NCBI RefSeq assembly: GCF_014333525.1
Contig: NZ_JACSCX010000004.1
Coordinates: 248,001-312,000 of the forward strand
Direction of reading: 5' to 3'
Source: Hymenobacter puniceus
GTDB taxonomy: Bacteria > Bacteroidota > Bacteroidia > Cytophagales > Hymenobacteraceae
DNA: 64,000 nt
In this document: positions 44,489-52,343 of the stretch, piece after piece
Layout of the letters: the number at the start of each line of letters is the position of its first letter
Numbering within the stretch: position 1 is the first letter of the stretch
Notes under the pieces: model-generated
Database searches by the model: none
Told to the model about the DNA's origin: nothing
The model's input: the letters and a program-made list of their open reading frames with translations, nothing else
Translations under genes and position numbers: made by a program

Positions 44489-45847
44489 TCAGGGAGCTTC
44501 GCTCAGGTCCTGGTCGTGGAAGGAAGTAACCCGGGTTTCAGCCATCAGCAGCGCCACCAGCAGCGAAATTCCGATGCAGCCCGAGACATACCAGTAGAAG
44601 TACGACTCGTGGTGCAGCCCCTTGCACCAGAGGGCAATGTATTCGGCGGTGCCGCCAAACACGGCTACCGTCAGGGCGTGCGGCAGGCCAATACCCAGGG
44701 CCCGGATTTCCACCGGAAATAGCTCAGACTTCACCACGGCACTGATGCTGGTGTAGCCGCTCACTGCAACGGAGGCCAGTAATAGCAGCCCCAGGGCCTG
44801 CCACGGAGTGGTGGTATGGCTCAGGGCCGTCAGGAGCGGCACACTGCCCATTGTGCCCAGCACTCCAAACCCGATTAGCAGCGGCCGCCGACCAATCCGG
44901 TCGGAGAGGCTGCCAAATACCGGCTGCATAGCCGCAAACCCCAGCAATGCCAGAAAGCAGGTGTTGGTGGCGGCGGCCTTGGTCATGTGGGCCGTGTTCA
45001 CCAGAAACTTCAGCATGTAGGTGGTGAGAGTATAAAACGCCAGTGTGCCACCCAGCGTCAGGCCCACCACTTTCAGCACGGCGCCCGGGTAGCGCCGCAG
45101 CACTTTCAGGCTGCCGCGCAGTTCCTCGGTCTTCACTTTCTGCCGCTCGAAGGCTGCCGTTTCGTCGAGGTTCTGGCGCAGATACAGCGCCACCACCGAC
45201 AGCAATGCCCCAATCACGAACGGAATCCGCCAGCCCCAGGCCAGTAGTTCTGCTTCCGTGAGCAGCACTTTCAGCAGCACCAGCTGAATGCCCAGCGCCA
45301 GCAGTTGCGCCGCAATAAGAGTGAAATACAAAAAGCTGGAATAGAAGCCGCGGCGACTCCGGGACGCCATTTCACTCAGGTAGGCCGCCGAAACGCCGTA
45401 CTCTCCGCCCACGCTCAAGCCCTGCAGCAGGCGCGCCGTGAGCAGCAGAATCGGCGCCACGATGCCTACAGTCTGGTACGTAGGTGTCAGGGCAATCAGC
45501 AACGAGCCCAGCGACATCAGCAGCACCGACAGCGTCATGGACTGCTTGCGGCCTACTTTGTCGGCAATGCGGCCAAACATCCAGCCCCCGATGGGGCGCA
45601 TCAGGAAGCCCAGCGCGAAAATACCGGCCGTTTGCAGCAGCTGGGCGGTGGTATCGTCGGAAGGAAAGAAGGAAGCCGAGAAGTACAGCGAAAACGACGA
45701 GAAGGCATACCAGTCGTACCACTCCACGAGGTTGCCCACGGAGCCACTGAAAATAGCTTTCAGGCGACGGCGCGAAACATTTTCCGGCCCGGCAAGCTGG
45801 CGCCGGGCAGAGTCGAAAGTAGGAGCAACAGAAACGAAAGCAGCCAC
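44489..45847 (-). CDS. MFS transporter, metabolite:H+ symporter (MHS) type
   Basis: A 452-residue 12-span carrier. The start region FSGSVGNLVEWYDWYAFSSFSLYFSASFFPSDD, then GFLMRPIGGWMFGRIADKVGRK and LLQGLSVGGEYGVSAAYLSE, are classic for the KgtP/ShiA/ProP group, which imports 2-oxoglutarate, dicarboxylates, citrate or similar acids with protons. The first available start in frame is GTG 45847; a TACTTTCG box on this strand at 45816-45823 could mean the true start is further in. It heads the transport genes, 159 bp downstream of the sensor kinase. Confidence 0.9.
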   Translation of the reverse strand: MAAFVSVAPTFDSARRQLAGPENVSRRRLKAIFSGSVGNLVEWYDWYAFSSFSLYFSASFFPSDDTTAQLLQTAGIFALGFLMRPIGGWMFGRIADKVGRKQSMTLSVLLMSLGSLLIALTPTYQTVGIVAPILLLTARLLQGLSVGGEYGVSAAYLSEMASRSRRGFYSSFLYFTLIAAQLLALGIQLVLLKVLLTEAELLAWGWRIPFVIGALLSVVALYLRQNLDETAAFERQKVKTEELRGSLKVLRRYPGAVLKVVGLTLGGTLAFYTLTTYMLKFLVNTAHMTKAAATNTCFLALLGFAAMQPVFGSLSDRIGRRPLLIGFGVLGTMGSVPLLTALSHTTTPWQALGLLLLASVAVSGYTSISAVVKSELFPVEIRALGIGLPHALTVAVFGGTAEYIALWCKGLHHESYFYWYVSGCIGISLLVALLMAETRVTSFHDQDLSEAP

Positions 45848-46006
45848 AACTCAGGGAAATCAGGAGGGATACTTGCCGCGCCAGTTTGTGAGTAGTCACT
45901 TACTAGTTAGCACGCTTCAAATGAGCAACCTGATTTTGAGGAAATTTCAAAGAAATGTTAAGGTCAGTCTGAAATTTGCCTGCCAACTCCTTTTTTGCAG
46001 CCCTTC

Positions 46007-47281
46007 TTACTCCCGCACTGCGGCAAACACCACCCGAATACAATGCCAGCCCTCGGCGTAGGTGTACTCGACGCGGTGATGGTACAGCTCACTTATCCGC
46101 TTAACAATAGCCAGGCCGATGCCAATGGAATCCAGCGCAGCATTGCCCTTGCGGAAGCGGCCGAACAGTTCCCCAACCGGCACGGAGGGCGCGTGGCCAG
46201 TGTTGTGCAGCGCCAGCTCGGTAGGCGTAAGCACCACCCGGATTTCGCCGCCGGGCAGGTTATGGCGAATGGCGTTGCTGAACAGATTGTTGAGCAGCAA
46301 CTGGGCCAAGGACTCATCCAGGGGCACATGCACGCCGGGGGCAATATCCTGCACGGTGTGCAGGCTTTTCATTTCGGCCAGATCAGCAAAAGCTGCTTCG
46401 GTGGCGGGCACCAGCCGGCTCAGGTTGGTGAGCGGCGCGGGCTCCGACTCAAAGTGCTCCAGCTTGGCCAGCAGCGTCAGGGCCTGATTGATTTTGGCCA
46501 GCCGTTCCAGCTCGTCGTGCATGGTGGTCAGCATCAGCAGCTGCTTTTCGCTCAGCTCGGAGTCCATGAGCAGTTCGAGTTTGGCTTTCATGCTGGCAAT
46601 GGGCGTCTGCAACTCATGCGAGGCATTTTCCGAGAATTCCTTGAGGCCCTGATAGTCGCTCTGGGCGCGGCTGGTCATTTGCATCAGGAAGTCATTGAGC
46701 ACGTTGAACTCCTTGGTGCGGCTGGGCTGCAGGCCGATGGTGGTTTTCTGGCTGAGGTGAAACCGCTCGATGCTCAGCAGAATGGCGTTGAAGGGCTTCA
46801 AAATATACCATGAAATGACCTCACTGAGAATTACCACCAGTGCCAGCAGAAACACAAACGTCCAGGCAAACACCAGCACAATGCCTGTCAGGTACTCATC
46901 GCTGGGCATCACCACCACGGCCCGGCTGGTGATGGCATAGCGCTGCCGCTGCACGCGGGCGTAGGTGGTGAGGCGCACTACATTCACAGCCGACTGCAGC
47001 GTGGGGTCCCACTCCTGCTGCACCTGCACCAGTTGGGCATGGGCCACAGTATCGGTGGCCGCAAGCAGACGGATGCGCACGCTGGCTCGTGCCGGATGGC
47101 CACTGTAGTCGCGGCCGCTGCGCAGTTGGGCGGCCACTACCTCGTTGAGGTGGCGCAGCTTGCCGATGGTGGTTTGGGTGACGCTGCGTGACATGGCCCC
47201 GTACACGATGGCAAACCCAACGGACAGCACGAACAGCGTGATAACCGCATAGGCCAGCGTGTAGCGGTGGTTGAGTTTCAC
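46007..47281 (-). CDS. Sensor histidine kinase
   Basis: A 424-residue membrane kinase. Two spans (about 8-28 and 132-158) enclose a ~100-residue periplasmic sensor. A HisKA domain has phosphoacceptor His222 in ENASHELQTPIASMKAKL. The ATPase domain has NLFSNAIRHNLPGGEI and GIGLAIVKRISELY, while the G1 box is degenerate (LHNTGHAP). The start is GTG, and its G is shared with the last base of the response regulator's TAG stop, a 1-nt overlap that implies coupled translation. Gene order suggests it senses an organic acid for the transport genes downstream. Confidence 0.92.
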   Translation of the reverse strand: MKLNHRYTLAYAVITLFVLSVGFAIVYGAMSRSVTQTTIGKLRHLNEVVAAQLRSGRDYSGHPARASVRIRLLAATDTVAHAQLVQVQQEWDPTLQSAVNVVRLTTYARVQRQRYAITSRAVVVMPSDEYLTGIVLVFAWTFVFLLALVVILSEVISWYILKPFNAILLSIERFHLSQKTTIGLQPSRTKEFNVLNDFLMQMTSRAQSDYQGLKEFSENASHELQTPIASMKAKLELLMDSELSEKQLLMLTTMHDELERLAKINQALTLLAKLEHFESEPAPLTNLSRLVPATEAAFADLAEMKSLHTVQDIAPGVHVPLDESLAQLLLNNLFSNAIRHNLPGGEIRVVLTPTELALHNTGHAPSVPVGELFGRFRKGNAALDSIGIGLAIVKRISELYHHRVEYTYAEGWHCIRVVFAAVRE

Positions 47282-47964
47282 TACTCAGCTACGTTTAGCT
47301 TGTAGCCCAGCCCATACACCGTGCTGATGTAGTCCTGGCCGCCGACATCCGTAATTTTCTTGCGCAGGTTTTTCACGTGCTGGTACACAAAGTCCACGCT
47401 GTCAAGGTTATCGGTGTAGTCGCCCCAGAGGTGGGCTGCAATGGCCTGACGGGTCAGCATGCGGCCTTTATTGTTGATGAAGTACAGCAGCAGATTGGTT
47501 TCCTTGCGCGTCAGGTTCAGCAGCTTGCCTTTCACGCGGCACTCCATCGAGTCGAGGTCGGCAGTGAGGTCCTGGAAGGTGAGGATGTTGCTGTTTTTGT
47601 GCGGGCTGCGGCGGCGCATGATGGCCTTGATGCGGGCGTGCAGCTCGGGCAGCGGAAACGGCTTGGTGATGTAGTCGTCGGCGCCTTCGCTGAGACCGGT
47701 GAGCTTGAAATCCAGCGCATTTTGGGCCGAAATGATAATCACGCTGCTTTCGACGCCGTCTTTGCGCAGCAGCTTGAGCAGGTTGATGCCATTGCCATCG
47801 GGCAGCATAATATCCAGCAGCACACAGTCGTAGGTGAACAAAATCAGCTTTTCGCGGGCCTCATCAAAGGTAGCCGCCACCTCGCACAGGTAGTGCTCCT
47901 GCGTGAGGTACGTGACAATGCTTTTTGCCAGCTCCGGGTGGTCTTCTATCAGCAGGATTTTCAT
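47281..47964 (-). CDS. OmpR-family response regulator
   Basis: A 227-residue regulator. The receiver domain (1-120) has KILLIEDHPELA, phosphoacceptor Asp51 in CVLLDIMLPDGNG, and the lysine in YITKPFPL. The winged-helix effector domain (about 130-225) has LTRKETNLLLYFINNKGRMLTRQAIAAHLWG and ends VYGLGYKLNVAE. It is the first gene of the pair with the sensor kinase. A 313-bp AT-rich region lies upstream. Confidence 0.94.
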   Translation of the reverse strand: MKILLIEDHPELAKSIVTYLTQEHYLCEVAATFDEAREKLILFTYDCVLLDIMLPDGNGINLLKLLRKDGVESSVIIISAQNALDFKLTGLSEGADDYITKPFPLPELHARIKAIMRRRSPHKNSNILTFQDLTADLDSMECRVKGKLLNLTRKETNLLLYFINNKGRMLTRQAIAAHLWGDYTDNLDSVDFVYQHVKNLRKKITDVGGQDYISTVYGLGYKLNVAE

Positions 47965-48277
47965 AACAGGCTATAGGGCGCTGGCAAGATGACTAAAAGT
48001 AATCAGAAGCTGTTCAGGTTGGCTACACGTACTGCTCTTACTACCTATGCCCTTGCGAAGCCCCTACGTACCGGCTCCGACACACATTTCTGCATCGGAA
48101 ATAACACCCATTAAAATAGCATATAGCGGAGAAATAAAATCTAATTTATATGTCAAAAACGGGATTTATTGCAAATAATTACTAAAAAAGAATGTCGTTT
48201 TGAAGAGCTATAACATACTGGATGTAATCCGAAACTGTGTGAAGCCAGCGACACCTAGCAACTTTTATATGATTGAT
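47965..48277. other. AT-rich intergenic region
   Basis: About 310 bp with no gene. The half from 48110 to 48240 is strikingly AT-rich against the genome background (AAATAAAATCTAATTTATAT, TTGCAAATAATTACTAAAAA). It holds the response regulator's promoter on the minus strand and the 3' side of the orphan gene at 48278. No terminator hairpin is evident. Confidence 0.4.
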
Positions 48278-48838
48278 TTAGTGCCTCTGGTTTGTATTAA
48301 GTTTCAAGCTGATTGACTTGAAAAAGGCATTGCGATTCTCTTTATTACTTTTCCCTTCTACATTAAAAGGCTCAAAGTGAAAAGCGTAGGCAATTTTGCC
48401 AACCAGCAGCATTCTCACATGCTGAGTTGCAGGCTGCTTTTGACCGGCTACAGGCACCTTATAGGCAAGCTCTATTCCCTCCACACCATTTACAGAAAAG
48501 GCAGATTTCTTCAACAGTTCTGCTTCAGAGCCTGCGAGCCAGCCTACTGGAGCTGCCTGATAATACTCTTTTCTTCCCACTGCCGTCAGGTAGTTATCTG
48601 ACTCATGAGTCATATCATCCCGGATAATTATATATCTACCAACGTTATCCTCTACAGCAGACATACGCATATGTTGCTCAAAATCAACCTCTTTAGTATT
48701 AACCTCTTTGGTTGCTGGTGTGTTAGGCAGCTGTACTTGCAACTGGTCATCTACGGAGAAAGCAACCCATGAACTATCAATGAACGAGCTTACAATAAGT
48801 AGCAGCGAGAACCAGTATAAGGTGTATCGTTTTTTCAT
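48278..48838 (-). CDS. Hypothetical secreted or membrane-anchored protein
   Basis: A 186-residue protein with an N-terminal hydrophobic stretch (YTLYWFSLLLIVSSFIDSSW) that is a signal peptide or anchor. The rest is a soluble alpha/beta domain with RYIIIRDDMTHES, GVEGIELAYKV and RMLLVGKIAYAFHFEPF, resembling domains that compare a stored and an exported value, but I do not recognise the family. Its GC content is visibly lower than neighbours and it lies in an AT-rich patch from about 48.1 to 49.0 kb, suggesting recent acquisition. It is alone on its strand. Confidence 0.7.
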   Translation of the reverse strand: MKKRYTLYWFSLLLIVSSFIDSSWVAFSVDDQLQVQLPNTPATKEVNTKEVDFEQHMRMSAVEDNVGRYIIIRDDMTHESDNYLTAVGRKEYYQAAPVGWLAGSEAELLKKSAFSVNGVEGIELAYKVPVAGQKQPATQHVRMLLVGKIAYAFHFEPFNVEGKSNKENRNAFFKSISLKLNTNQRH

Positions 48839-49060
48839 CCCGTTAAATTATGGCAAGTTGTTCATAGAATCGACATTGGCCCTTTTCTAAAAATAAAGAG
48901 GGCCGCTGCGTCAACTGACACTGTGGCTTTTTGTTGGTTGGTAGCAACTGGCAACTACTTATTTGGTAAGCAGATCAAGCTAACCAACTGACGCAAAAGT
49001 GCGTGCATCATAGCTAGGGCGCGTACCCTGAAAATAAGGTGTGTACCTCAGGAAAATAAA

Positions 49061-49089
49061 AACCCCGTTTCTGAATCAGAAACGGGGTT
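49061..49089 (-). terminator. Terminator of the tRNA-Ser gene
   Basis: AACCCCGTTTCTGA (49061-49074) is perfectly complementary to TCAGAAACGGGGTT (49076-49089). On the minus strand the hairpin is followed by TTTATTTT, a typical terminator directly after the tRNA. Confidence 0.85.
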
Positions 49090-49094
49090 TATTG

Positions 49095-49182
49095 TAGAGA
49101 GGATGGGATTCGAACCCACGATGAGCTTTAGACCCATACACACTTTCCAGGCGTGCTCCTTCAACCACTCGGACACCTCTCT
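49095..49182 (-). tRNA. tRNA-Ser (anticodon GGA)
   Basis: Eighty-eight nucleotides on the minus strand fold as a class II tRNA. The acceptor arms AGAGAGG and CCTCTCT pair (49176-49182 with 49096-49102). The D-arm begins TCCGAGTGGTTGAAGGAGC. The anticodon loop CTGGAAA gives GGA (serine, codons UCC/UCU), there is a long variable arm, and the T-loop is GGTTCGAATCC. The discriminator base appears to be A rather than the more usual G of bacterial tRNA-Ser. CCA is not encoded. Confidence 0.95.
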
Positions 49183-49299
49183 GGGTGCGGTTAGGTGGCG
49201 CAAAATAACACCCGTTTTTCCGGATACGCAAGCCAGGCCCGCAAATCGTGGGCTAATTAGAAGGCAGCAGTGCACTGCAGCAACAGATGGGGCACGCTG

Positions 49300-49965
49300 C
49301 TACTCTGCACTTGGGCGCGGTTGAAAGGCGTAGCTCACGCCAAGACTTGCGCCGCCCCCGGGCACTATTCCCCACAGGCTGATAGGCGGAATCTGCAGGT
49401 TTTTGTTGGCCACCAGCTGCGCATTGACTGCCATATGCGGGCCTACCAGGTAACGCAGGCTAACTCCCCCCACCAAGTGCGGCGCACTGGCCTGAATCGG
49501 CTGATATACATACGTATCGGTGCCGGCAGCGGAAGTACGGCGGATGATGTCCTGTTCGCGCCCATGCACCGCGGCTATGCCTAACAGCCAGTCGAACTGC
49601 AGGGGCATTTGCGGATGGCTACGGCTGAATCGTGCCAGTAGCGTGACACTGGTACTACGCGTTTTGGTCTGGTTGAGAAAGGTGTAATTCTCGCCATTAA
49701 CCATTGAGTTGTACTGCTCCTCATCAGTTTCCCGTCCATGCTGCAGCTCCACTTGTAGCGCCACCCGCGGCTTTACCTGGTAGCCAACCATCAGGTTCGC
49801 CGGACGCAGCCGGGAATAGGGCCGATTGATGGAATAGTAGGAATGCGCTGCCGCGCCAACCCCCACGTACCATTGCATGGTGGCAGCAGGAACCGCCGCT
49901 TCCTGCCCTTGGGCCGTGGCGCCATGCAGCAGCAATAGGGCCAGCACTGGTAACAAATGTTTCAT
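49300..49965 (-). CDS. Hypothetical outer-membrane beta-barrel protein
   Basis: A 221-residue protein with a signal peptide (MKHLLPVLALLLLHGATAQG). The mature part alternates short amphipathic strands and polar turns: ANLMVGYQVKPRVALQVELQHG, STSVTLLARFSRS, HLVGGVSLRYLVGPHMAVNAQL, and GASLGVSYAFQPR. This is the pattern of a small outer-membrane barrel of about eight strands, common in Bacteroidota and usually uncharacterised. The start is ATG 49965. It lies upstream of the tRNA on the same strand and is probably independent. Confidence 0.7.
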   Translation of the reverse strand: MKHLLPVLALLLLHGATAQGQEAAVPAATMQWYVGVGAAAHSYYSINRPYSRLRPANLMVGYQVKPRVALQVELQHGRETDEEQYNSMVNGENYTFLNQTKTRSTSVTLLARFSRSHPQMPLQFDWLLGIAAVHGREQDIIRRTSAAGTDTYVYQPIQASAPHLVGGVSLRYLVGPHMAVNAQLVANKNLQIPPISLWGIVPGGGASLGVSYAFQPRPSAE

Positions 49966-50110
49966 AGTGTATTTCAGTAAGAGATTAGCAATAACAATTG
50001 ACACGCAACAATATACACGGATTCATCACACAATCAGCAAAACCCAAGCACATATAACAATAGCGTAATACTCTTCCCCTGCCACCGGGCAGCGCAACCC
50101 GGCTTAATAC

Positions 50111-51160
50111 TTAACCGAGCGTGATTTCGCCGCGCAAATCATGCGTAAGCAGGCGGCGGGTTTCGGCCGCTGGCTGCCCCAGGCCCAGCACAAACATGAG
50201 CTTAGTGATGGCCGCCTCCAGCGTGATGTCGTCGCCGCCGAGCACGCCCAGGTCGGTGAGGTAGGCGCTGGTTTCGTAGCGGCCCTGCAGCACGCGGCCC
50301 TCCTCGCACTGGCTCACGTTGAGCAGATGCACACCCTGGTCGGTGGCGTCGCGCAGGCACTTCAAAAACCAGGGCGCAGTAGGGGCATTGCCGGAGCCAT
50401 AGGTTTCGATGACCGCACCGCGCAGGCCGTCGGCTTCCAGCTGGGTGCGCACCATACGCTCCGTCAGGCCCGGAAACAGCGGTAGAATCGTGACGTGGTC
50501 GTTGAAGCGCTGGTGGGCGCGCAGGCGGGCGGCGGGCAGCAGCCGGATCTGCTCGTCGTAGAACTCCAGCTCGATGCCGGCGCGGGCCAGCGGCGGGTAG
50601 TTCTCGGAGCGGAAGGCGTTGTACTGCTGGCTTTCCACTTTCTTGGCCCGGTTGCCCCGGATCAGCACGTCGTTGAAAAACAGGCACACTTCCGGTACCC
50701 GCACCGTGCCAGCCACCGGGTGGCGGGCGGCGGCAAACTCCAGCGCCGTCACCAGGTTGCGGCGGGCATCAGTCCGGATGCCGCCCACGGGTACCTGCGC
50801 ACCAGTAAACACCACCGTTTTGCCCAGGTTTTCCAGCAGAAAGCTCAGTGCCGCCGCCGAGTAGGCCATGGTATCGGTGCCGTGCAGCACCACGAAGCCG
50901 TCGTAGCGGGCGTAGTTTTCCTTGATGAGGGCCGCAATGCGCAGCCAGTCCTCGATGCTGACGTTGCTGGAATCTATCGGTTCGCCGAGACTCTGCACCT
51001 CCACCCGCATGTTGAGCTGGCGCAGCTCGGGCATCTTGCGCCGGATCTGGTCGAAGTTCATCGGCACCAGCTCGCCGCGATTGTTGTAGGCCATGCCGGC
51101 CGTACCGCCGGTATAAATAACGAGGACAGCAGTTTCAGGGCGGGAATCGAGAGCAGGCAA
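50111..51160 (-). CDS. ansA: L-asparaginase, cytosolic type I
   Basis: A 349-residue amidase that hydrolyses L-asparagine to aspartate and ammonia. Threonines of the two catalytic motifs are in VIYTGGTAGM and VLHGTDTMAYSAAAL; VFTGAQVPVGGIRTDARRNL also fits the type I family. There is no signal peptide, so it acts in the cytosol. I start it at TTG 51160 (then PALDSRPE). The only in-frame ATG (51238) lies inside a dispersed palindrome, and a -7-like TACCTTTC on this strand (51187-51194) lies between them. It is downstream of tatD on the same strand but separated by the repeat. Confidence 0.9.
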   Translation of the reverse strand: MPALDSRPETAVLVIYTGGTAGMAYNNRGELVPMNFDQIRRKMPELRQLNMRVEVQSLGEPIDSSNVSIEDWLRIAALIKENYARYDGFVVLHGTDTMAYSAAALSFLLENLGKTVVFTGAQVPVGGIRTDARRNLVTALEFAAARHPVAGTVRVPEVCLFFNDVLIRGNRAKKVESQQYNAFRSENYPPLARAGIELEFYDEQIRLLPAARLRAHQRFNDHVTILPLFPGLTERMVRTQLEADGLRGAVIETYGSGNAPTAPWFLKCLRDATDQGVHLLNVSQCEEGRVLQGRYETSAYLTDLGVLGGDDITLEAAITKLMFVLGLGQPAAETRRLLTHDLRGEITLG

Positions 51161-51186
51161 GGGCGGGCAGGATTGAGTTGGAGGCA

Positions 51187-51194
51187 GAAAGGTA
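51187..51194 (-). promoter_or_regulatory. Candidate -7 element for asparaginase
   Basis: Minus-strand TACCTTTC is one base from TAnnTTTG. It would start transcription near 51180, about 20 nt before the TTG start. It lies outside the palindrome at 51202-51289. Confidence 0.3.
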
Positions 51195-51201
51195 GAAAGG
51201 A

Positions 51202-51289
51202 AGTAGCGCGAACTTTGTAGTTCGCGTCCCCGCGCCATCCGGAATCGTTGAAACGACGCGGAGACGCGAACTACAAAGTTCGCGCTACT
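51202..51289. repeat. Palindromic repeat, AGTAGCGCGAACTTTG family
   Basis: Perfect 27-bp arms at 51202-51228 and 51263-51289 with a 34-nt spacer. The left arm begins AGTAGCGCGAACTTTGTAGT. Same family as 16997-17082 and 26894-26970. It lies between tatD and ansA. Confidence 0.85.
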
Positions 51290-51305
51290 GCTTGTCAGGC
51301 AGCTA

Positions 51306-52073
51306 CTACAGCCGGAACAGCTGCCGGGCGTTGTGGGTGGTGGCTTCCACTACTTCGGATTCGGTTTTGCCGAGCAGTGTGGCGATGCGCCGGGCAATGA
51401 GGGGCAGGTAGGCGGGCTCGTTGCGCTTGCCGCGGTGCGGCATCGGGGCAAGGTAGGGGCAGTCGGTTTCGAGCAGCAGGTGCTCCAGCGCTATGCCGGG
51501 CAGCACCTTGTCGAGGCCGCCGTTTTTGAACGTGACCACACCCCCAATACCCAGCAGGAAGCCCAGCCGGATAGCTTCTTCGGCCTCAGCCGCGGTACCG
51601 GAAAAGCAGTGGTACACGCCGCGCAGCGTGCCATCCTGCCCGGCCTCGATGAGGTCGGTGGTTTCGCGGAAAGCTTCGCGGGTGTGCAGCACCAGCGGCA
51701 ATTGGTGCTTTTTGGCCAGTTCAATCTGCACGCGCAACGCCTCCTGTTGGATGCCGAGGGTGGTCTTGTCCCAGTGCAGGTCGATGCCGCACTCCCCTAC
51801 TGCCGCAAATGGGCGCCGGCCCAGCCAGTCTTCCACCTCGTACAGCTCCCGCTCGAAGTTTTTGGTCACGTGGCACGGGTGCAGGCCCATCATGGCGTGG
51901 CACTGCTGCGGAAAGCGGGCCTCCGTTTCCAGCATGGCGTCGATGCTTTCGTGGTCGATGTTGGGCATGACGATGGTTTGCACCCCGGCCTCAAAGGCGC
52001 GGTTGAGCATGTCGTCACGGTCGGGCTTGAACTGCTCGGAATAAACGTGGGCGTGCGAATCGGTGAAATGCAT
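51306..52073 (-). CDS. TatD family hydrolase
   Basis: A 255-residue metal-dependent nuclease-type hydrolase (TIM barrel). Metal motifs are FTDSHAHVYSEQF, AVGECGIDLHWD, the histidine in LPLVLHTREAF, YHCFSGTAAEAEEAI and LLLETDCPYLAPMPHRGKRNEPAYL. Family members have DNase activity and roles in repair or quality control, and are widely conserved. The start is ATG 52073. It is followed by ansA after a palindromic repeat, and preceded by a 270-bp repeat-rich gap that separates it from the polysaccharide genes. Confidence 0.94.
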   Translation of the reverse strand: MHFTDSHAHVYSEQFKPDRDDMLNRAFEAGVQTIVMPNIDHESIDAMLETEARFPQQCHAMMGLHPCHVTKNFERELYEVEDWLGRRPFAAVGECGIDLHWDKTTLGIQQEALRVQIELAKKHQLPLVLHTREAFRETTDLIEAGQDGTLRGVYHCFSGTAAEAEEAIRLGFLLGIGGVVTFKNGGLDKVLPGIALEHLLLETDCPYLAPMPHRGKRNEPAYLPLIARRIATLLGKTESEVVEATTHNARQLFRL

Positions 52074-52078
52074 TGCTA

Positions 52079-52336
52079 GGGCTTAGGGCCTGGGGATTAG
52101 GAATTGGGGCTTGGTAGCGGGGTTGAAAACGGCACCGGCTTGGCGGGTGCAAGTTACGGCGGACCGGGCTCGGGGCGGCATCTGGCCAGCAAGTCAGCGT
52201 GCGGCAACCTGCCCAACGGCTAAAAGAGCCGCCGGACCGGAACTCCTCCCCAGCTCACCACACCCATCCACGCCCAAGGCACTGCGCAGCAAGTCTAAGT
52301 ACTGTGCCCTAATCACTAGGCCCTATTTCCCAAGCT
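52079..52336. repeat. Imperfect inverted repeat in the tatD-GT2 gap
   Basis: TAGGGCTTAGGGCCTGGGGA near 52079 faces TCACTAGGCCCTATTTCCC ending near 52333, an imperfect long-range repeat made of short degenerate units like those at 21895 and 58399. The ~190 bp between the arms hold no open frame I would defend. Confidence 0.45.
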
Positions 52337-52343
52337 CTAAAAC

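Noticed and set aside
51161..51238. N-terminal extension of asparaginase to the ATG at 51238
   Set aside because: The extension runs back into a dispersed palindrome and adds 26 residues without homology to the family start; a TTG directly before the conserved part fits better.
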